From NCBI GenBank assembly GCA_013368445.1, contig JAACJO010000010.1:806001-870000 (forward strand): a stretch of 64,000 bases of DNA, given 5' to 3'. The stretch comes from Leucocoprinus leucothites (taxonomy: Eukaryota; Basidiomycota; Agaricomycetes; Agaricales; Agaricaceae). The notes beneath the pieces are model-generated. The model worked only from the letters and a program-made list of their open reading frames with translations. It made no database searches and was not told the origin of the DNA. Shown in pieces: positions 59,226 to 64,000 of this stretch (within the stretch, counting starts at the first letter, position 1; each line of letters begins with the position of its first letter). Position numbers and translations under genes: made by a program.

Positions 59226-60960
59226 ATGGTTACCTTCATCTCCATACAGACTCTCCTGGTAGCCGCTGCGTGTTTGTCGCTGGCGATACCTTTCGGCTCC
59301 GTTGCACAAATTTGCCCTCGGTCGTTGTCACTTCCACTCGAGAAGCGCGAACAGACGCTCCAGACGGTTCCTACGGAGCATGATCTGACAAGATCAAACA
59401 CGGTTACCGGGTCAGAAGAGCCACTGTTCTATCCTGCTCACTATCCAGTGACGGTGTCATCCTCCTTCGTATCCTCAACCTCTCCTACCACATTTTATGG
59501 AAATGCGCTCACAACCGTCACTGCCACCGTGGTGCTTCTGGGATCTACGACGACAGAATACGTTACTATGCTCTATCCTTCAACAACGACAAAGCCGGTC
59601 GAGCAGACTTTGACCACCACATCACTTTCATCGGAACCCTCACCCCGGCCAACCGTACAAGTCCCACAGCCCGTTTCTTCTCATACAGCATGGTCAGCTC
59701 CGTCACGGATGGTAGATCTCTCAAGCTTTGGCATAACCTACTTCCCAAGTGGACAACACAACGTTAAACTTGTTTCATCCCTTCCATCTGATTTCGCTCG
59801 CAACCCTGGCGAACAGGACCAGTCGCTGATACAAGTTCTCTATCCTGCTCATTCCGTCAATCCCGCGCAGGACCCAGTCGGTGGAGCGAACTTTTATGCC
59901 TCTCCAATTGATCTCTCATCTGCCACAAATGTCACTTTAAAGTATAACGTTTTCTTTCCGGCCGACTTTGATTGGGTAAGGGGTGGAAAATTGCCCGGAT
60001 TGTATGGTGGTCGTACGGGGTGCTCTGGTGGGACCGATGCTGAAGATTGTTTCAGCACCAGGCTTATGTGGAGAGCTGGTGGCATCGGCGAGCTTTACCT
60101 GGTCCGTTCCTAGCAATCGCGTTTTATTCTTTTCGTTTATGAGATTCTTGAACAGTACGCATCCAAGTCTCGTCAGCCAGCGTCGCTATGTTCATCACCT
60201 GGGTCGACATGCAATACGGATTACGGGTTTTCAATTGGTCGTGGCTCTTTCACTTGGACGAGTGGCTCCTGGGCCACAGTTACTCAAACTCTCGTCCTTA
60301 ACACCGAAGGAAAAGCAAATGGGTGGTTTACGTTATGCGTAAATGACAAGCTTGCGATCGACAGACGAGATATATACTACCGTGACAGCAACCAACACCC
60401 TCCATTAGGACCTACGAAGACGGTTTCGGAACCCTCTGTTACAAAGGGCCATACCCAAGCGAGCGCTACGAAAACCAATAGCGGTGGGTTACTGGGGGAT
60501 CTCTTGAATCCACTGTTAGGTCACGGTACTGGTTCAGAACGGCTCCTCGATGGTGAAATAGCTCGTGATGGAAGCCCCTACTGGGTGGATCGACTTCAGC
60601 GACTGTTCTCCGTCAACATTGTTTCCAGAAAAATTGCCCGTAAGCGCCCGAAAGAAAGCCTGGTCGACGTAGATATACAGGTGCCGCTTATCTCTGCCAG
60701 CGCGGGTATTAGCGAAGATGGGTCGGTGCACCTTGGTCTAGGTGGCGATCAGAGCAATGGCGATGAAGACAAAGATCGACATACGGGGGACGTTGGATTT
60801 CTTGGTATTTTCTTCAGGTGTGCTTCCCCATCTGTAGTTCCATGTGTTATGGCTGACGTGCTGTCAAAGTACATTCTTCGGAGGTCATGAAGATAAATAT
60901 GCGACCCCTAAAGATCAGTACATCTGGTTTAGGGACTTCTCCCTGACGATTAATGCTTGA
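59226..60960 (+). CDS. secreted polysaccharide lyase 14-like protein with internal insertion
   Basis: Three exons (59226-60101, 60156-60817, 60870-60960) give 542 residues. A signal peptide (SIQTLLVAAACLSLAIPFGS) is followed by a Ser/Thr-rich stretch to about 160. The PL14-like domain begins near 200 and shows KLPGLYGGRTGCSGG (255-269), CFSTRLMWRAGGIGELYLYA, GSFTWTSGSWATVTQTLVLN and a C-terminal STFFGGHEDKYATPKDQY, WFRDFSLTINA. These match fungal alginate-lyase/glucuronan-lyase PL14 relatives, which cut uronic-acid polysaccharides. Between IYYRD (about 368) and the final STFFGG (513) lie about 140 residues containing GGLLGDLLNPLLG and a charged segment, absent from the core fold. The last exon was found only by splicing at AG|GTGTGC; without it the domain would end early. 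Activity is unproven. Confidence 0.82.
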
Positions 60961-61310
60961 AGCATTAAATCGTATATACTATTTTTGAGATCTTGTGAGT
61001 CGTGTGGATTGGTCCTGTCTGTAAGGGGTAGTATCATGAGTGCCTCACCGGCACCGCGATAATATATCGATAATTTGGCCGCTGACGGGCAGAGGAGATA
61101 AGGTAAAATTGTAATCCAAAGGCAAGACAACGAGTCCAACAGTTTACAGTGTTAAAAATGTCGGTATTTCATCCTCAAAAGACAACCTGTTGCATTCTAT
61201 CGATATTTCACTACCAAACCTTTGTCCAAGTTCCCTCGCATGGAACCCAGCCTGCTAGACTATGAAGACGAAAGCCCAGGCATGGTCACTGCGCCAAACC
61301 GATCCCCTCA

Positions 61311-62062
61311 CTAAGCAGAATATGCGCTGATCCTGGGATCCCATCTCCCGTGCAACGGCTGTTGCAATGCATGATTAGCGACACTAAATAACACAGTTAC
61401 GATTAACAGCGCCGTGAGCGTAATCCAGCTCAACCATGCAAATGCAAGGAGGGCGGACAAGACTCGGCATGCTTCAAATTGTTGACAATTATCGATGCCC
61501 GCCCAGCTTGTCTGCGACCAAGGCAGTATAGGGGAGGCAACAAGTCAGGATACGGGCTGAAGTAGAAATGAGATAATGAACGTACGCTTGCGATTCCTGC
61601 TCCAACGACCCAGAAAAACCAAAGTATGACAAGGACTACGATTTCTCCAAGAAATGTGGTGATGAAACGAAACTCGAAACGCTTGAACATGGCCAAGATG
61701 CTACACCAGCGAATCAGTAACAGTTCTCCACGACTCTCAAAATGCTCAAGTACTGACACGAAGATACACCAGATCATCGTCACGAGCCCAGTGAATATCA
61801 ATTCCGCAGCATATGACTCTGAGAACAGTTTAGGTGAAATATGAGATGCACAGAAGACTGGGGCACACCATAGAAATTAAGATTGGTATTGGTATAATGC
61901 AGCCTTGTAGCTGTGAGGCAGAAAAGAATAAGTGAGAATAGAGTCTAAAACATTATAATAAGATCTCGACATGCCAGTCAAACATCAGGGAATCAAACGC
62001 ACCAGGATAGCATACAACCCCAACCTTACGGGCGGTATCTCAAAAGATAGTTTTGGTGCCAT
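61311..62062 (-). CDS. four-TM MARVEL-like membrane protein, second copy
   Basis: Four exons (62062-61999, 61910-61869, 61818-61586, 61511-61311) give 179 residues in phase; the first donor is the weak GTTTGA, chosen because the stronger GTGCGT breaks the frame. Membrane segments are PVRLGLYAILVPTRLHYT, AAELIFTGLVTMIWCIFVSV, LGEIVVLVILWFFWVVGAGI and ACRVLSALLAFAWLSWITLT plus following residues. TRLHYT after TM1 and the Cys pair before TM4 (DNCQQFEAC) are typical of fungal MARVEL-domain proteins. The ACRVL-x-A-x-x-AF-x-W-x-x-W block matches the gene at 57.5-58.4 kb, so the two are probably paralogues flanking the PL14-like gene, both on minus. Confidence 0.72.
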
Positions 62063-63020
62063 CGAGGAGTCACACCAGTAGGAAGTTTGTGCAGGCCGAA
62101 TTCGCAGACTGAGTTTGGCAGGAGCCCTCAGGGTAGTCAAGCGAAGGGGAAGAGCAAGGAGTGACAGCAAGACACCAGGACACCAGGGACGCTGCTGAAG
62201 AGATATAAAAACGCGGCGGTAGATGAAGGGAAGGCAGACACGAGGGAGATGGATGGATGCGTGAAGTTATCAACGAGGCCTTTCAAGTCCAGGCCTCAAG
62301 GCGTAAGCTTGCCCTGAGAGAATCATGCACCTATTGGTGATTTGTCGTATGATTTCAATATTTGCCTGCCGGAGAAGATACTCTCGGTGTAACGACGGTA
62401 GACGATGGAAGGAAATAGGAACCAGGAAACATTATTAGACTTGTAATAACAACGAACTTTTGCCGAGTCGGAATGGAATTCTCGTTGTTCGACTCCCGAG
62501 AAGGCCTAAGATAAGAATTGTACGAGAGCGAGCTGGACCAAATGACGAATTGGCCACCTTCACAAGTCGCAGGATTGAAAGACAACGTCTAGCATTAACC
62601 ACAAAGCAAGGCATGGAAGCAAAGCTCTCAGCGGACTTGAAATATATGGAAATTACGTCATTAAAGAGTACTTACTGATGACAGCACCTAACAGACACAC
62701 GAGCCTGCACCGAGTCCAATGTCGATTACCGGTAACCACTTAGAGAGAATAAGAGATGTATCATCGCGTCAGGAGTACAGATTAGCCACATAAACCCTAG
62801 TAAAATTGGAATCCAGTTGATAAATACAGATTCCAACGGAAGTTCGAGAGGGTCCTATGATAGTTTGCGCGGAACACCGGAGGCAAAGCAACAAAATAAC
62901 AATAGGAACTAGTTCATGAATATGTAGTAGATGAAATTAGTAGAGATATAATCCAAGCGTTGGTCCATGACAGGACCATTTTCTCTATTTCAACTTACGG
63001 ACCGTGTTTCTGAAACTGGT
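62063..63020. other. intergenic
   Basis: About 960 bp between two minus-strand genes. Opposed frames at 62355-62678 overlap antisense and have no motifs. Nothing further seen. Confidence 0.4.
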
Positions 63021-64000
63021 TCATTGAGTCGTGCCCGGGGTAGGATGTGAGGGAGGGTCCTGGATGAAGGCGTTGGTCCCTTTCACGTTGATGAAGGAGT
63101 ACTCGGCAAGGTCAGAGGTTGCGTCACGGTTGAAGTTCAGATATACAAGGTTAGGCTGTGAAATATATGTTAGGGGCTGTAATGAGGGTTTAGGCTTGGT
63201 GCATACCTCTGTCCAGAAGGGCCTCAAACCAGCCTCCTCAAGCATCTCCCACCATTGAAGGATCTCCTCAAACGATTTGTGCCACAAGTGTAGCTCGATC
63301 TGGAGCTGACCGAACGGTAATGGCTTGCCGCTTTCCAAGTAGGGTTTGACCATAGATACGAGCGTCGTAAACTCCCAGCTCTCGATATCAATCTTCAGGA
63401 TATCAATGAAATCATGGCCTAAATAGCTGGCATAAACATGGACCCGCAACGAGGTATGACAAGTGTAATACGAACCATTGAGCTTCATAAGGGTGTCAAG
63501 TGTATACATGGGTGGCTTGTCCTCAGGACCATGCTTATCTTCGCCACTGAGACCATAAGCCCTGAAATGAGTACGATGCTCGTTCTCCCTAGGAATTTCA
63601 GGGCCGAAAGACTTCACACTGAAATCGTAGCCCCAAATTTCGCAGTAATTGGTATTTCTCAATATCTCGGCCTCGAAGGAGGATTCATAGTTAATGCCTA
63701 TATGGGGTAAGATCAATACATTGACGCGTGTCATGAGTCGAACAAAGCGCCGCACCAAAAGAATAGACCACGCAATTGGGTTTGTCGCGGACGCGAGATA
63801 ATCCACACACCCATTTTCCACCGTCACCGAGAGCACCATGGCGCTCAACTTCGTGGGGGCAGTTGAATGCCGCTGGGAAGAAGTCCCCTACACGCCACGT
63901 ATGCGAAATTAAACACCAAACAAACAGAAGGAGCACATAGACGCACAGACAGTGTAGGGTGGCCAAGGGGCTTTATCCTCAGGAAAGCTGTATAGAACGT
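63021..64000 (-). CDS. Methyltransf_22-type methyltransferase, 5' end outside the window
   Basis: Five exons are visible: 64000-63947, 63887-63756, 63697-63476, 63418-63207, 63155-63021. They read AFNCPHEVERHGALGDGGKW, VCGLSRVRDKPNCVVYSFGI, NYESSFEAEILRNTNYCEIW, GYDFSVKSFGPEIP, DFIDILKIDIESWEFTTL, FGQLQIELHLW and a C-terminus ending GTTQ. GKWVCGL, YSFGINxESSFE, GYDFSVKSFGP and KIDIESWE are the usual marks of the fungal Methyltransf_22 (PF13383) family, with a class I SAM-binding fold. The substrate is unknown; related proteins are often Golgi/ER-located. The open reading continues to the window edge (FPEDKAPWPPYTV), so the N-terminus, probably with a membrane anchor, lies outside. An ATG at 63966 belongs to an intron in another frame and is not the start. 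Confidence 0.8.

Noticed and set aside
63691..63966. ATG at 63966 as start of the methyltransferase
   Set aside because: That frame runs through an intron; the real reading frame continues upstream as FPEDKAPWPPYTVW to the window edge.

Overview
The window is nuclear DNA of a filamentous basidiomycete, most likely an Agaricomycete. The genes carry many short introns (mostly about 50-70 nt, GT...AG, with CTRAY-type branch points). The families also fit: a divergent large G-alpha, a CYP63-type P450, F-box genes with a characteristic C-terminal module, a polysaccharide lyase 14-like secreted protein, and several orphan membrane-protein families. I rebuilt exons by hand from reading frame, splice signals and family motifs; most models close in phase. 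There are no operons, rRNA, CRISPR or convincing tRNA genes.

Layout. 1-8 kb: an RG-rich protein (3' end outside the window) divergent from a TAPR1/HAPSTR1-like gene, then a 12-exon trehalose-synthase regulatory subunit (TPS3/TSL1 type) whose two enzyme centres both look degenerate. 8.4-13.8 kb: an F-box gene, a gene-poor stretch and a membrane/coiled-coil protein. 14.4-20.8 kb, all on plus: a multi-TM orphan protein, OXA1 (mitochondrial insertase) and an NHX1-type Na+/H+ exchanger. 21.8-24.0 kb: a 13-exon divergent G-alpha with a 5-nt microexon. 24-28 kb: gene-poor. 28.1-31.7 kb: a CBF1-like bHLH factor and a SET5-like methyltransferase. 32.4-32.9 kb: a small DUF202 membrane protein. 33-37.9 kb: gene-poor. 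37.9-44.8 kb: eEF1B-beta between two F-box genes with related C-terminal modules. 46.5-49.6 kb: a GPI-anchored secreted protein and another F-box gene. 50.2-57.2 kb: TFC4 (TFIIIC TPR subunit) divergent from a CYP63-like P450. 57.5-62.1 kb: a secreted PL14-like protein between two related 4-TM (MARVEL-like) genes. 63.0-64.0 kb: the 3' part of a Methyltransf_22 gene.

How the genes relate. This is mainly a housekeeping neighbourhood (trehalose control, mitochondrial insertion, endosomal pH, Pol III transcription, translation elongation, chromatin) mixed with lineage-expanded families (F-box, G-alpha, P450, PL14, orphan membrane proteins). I saw no dedicated new multi-gene system. The most unusual items are the Thr-for-Gln G-alpha with its microexon, the doubly degenerate trehalose subunit, two GC-AG introns, the F-box pair around eEF1B, and the PL14-like gene with a large internal insertion between paralogous membrane genes.
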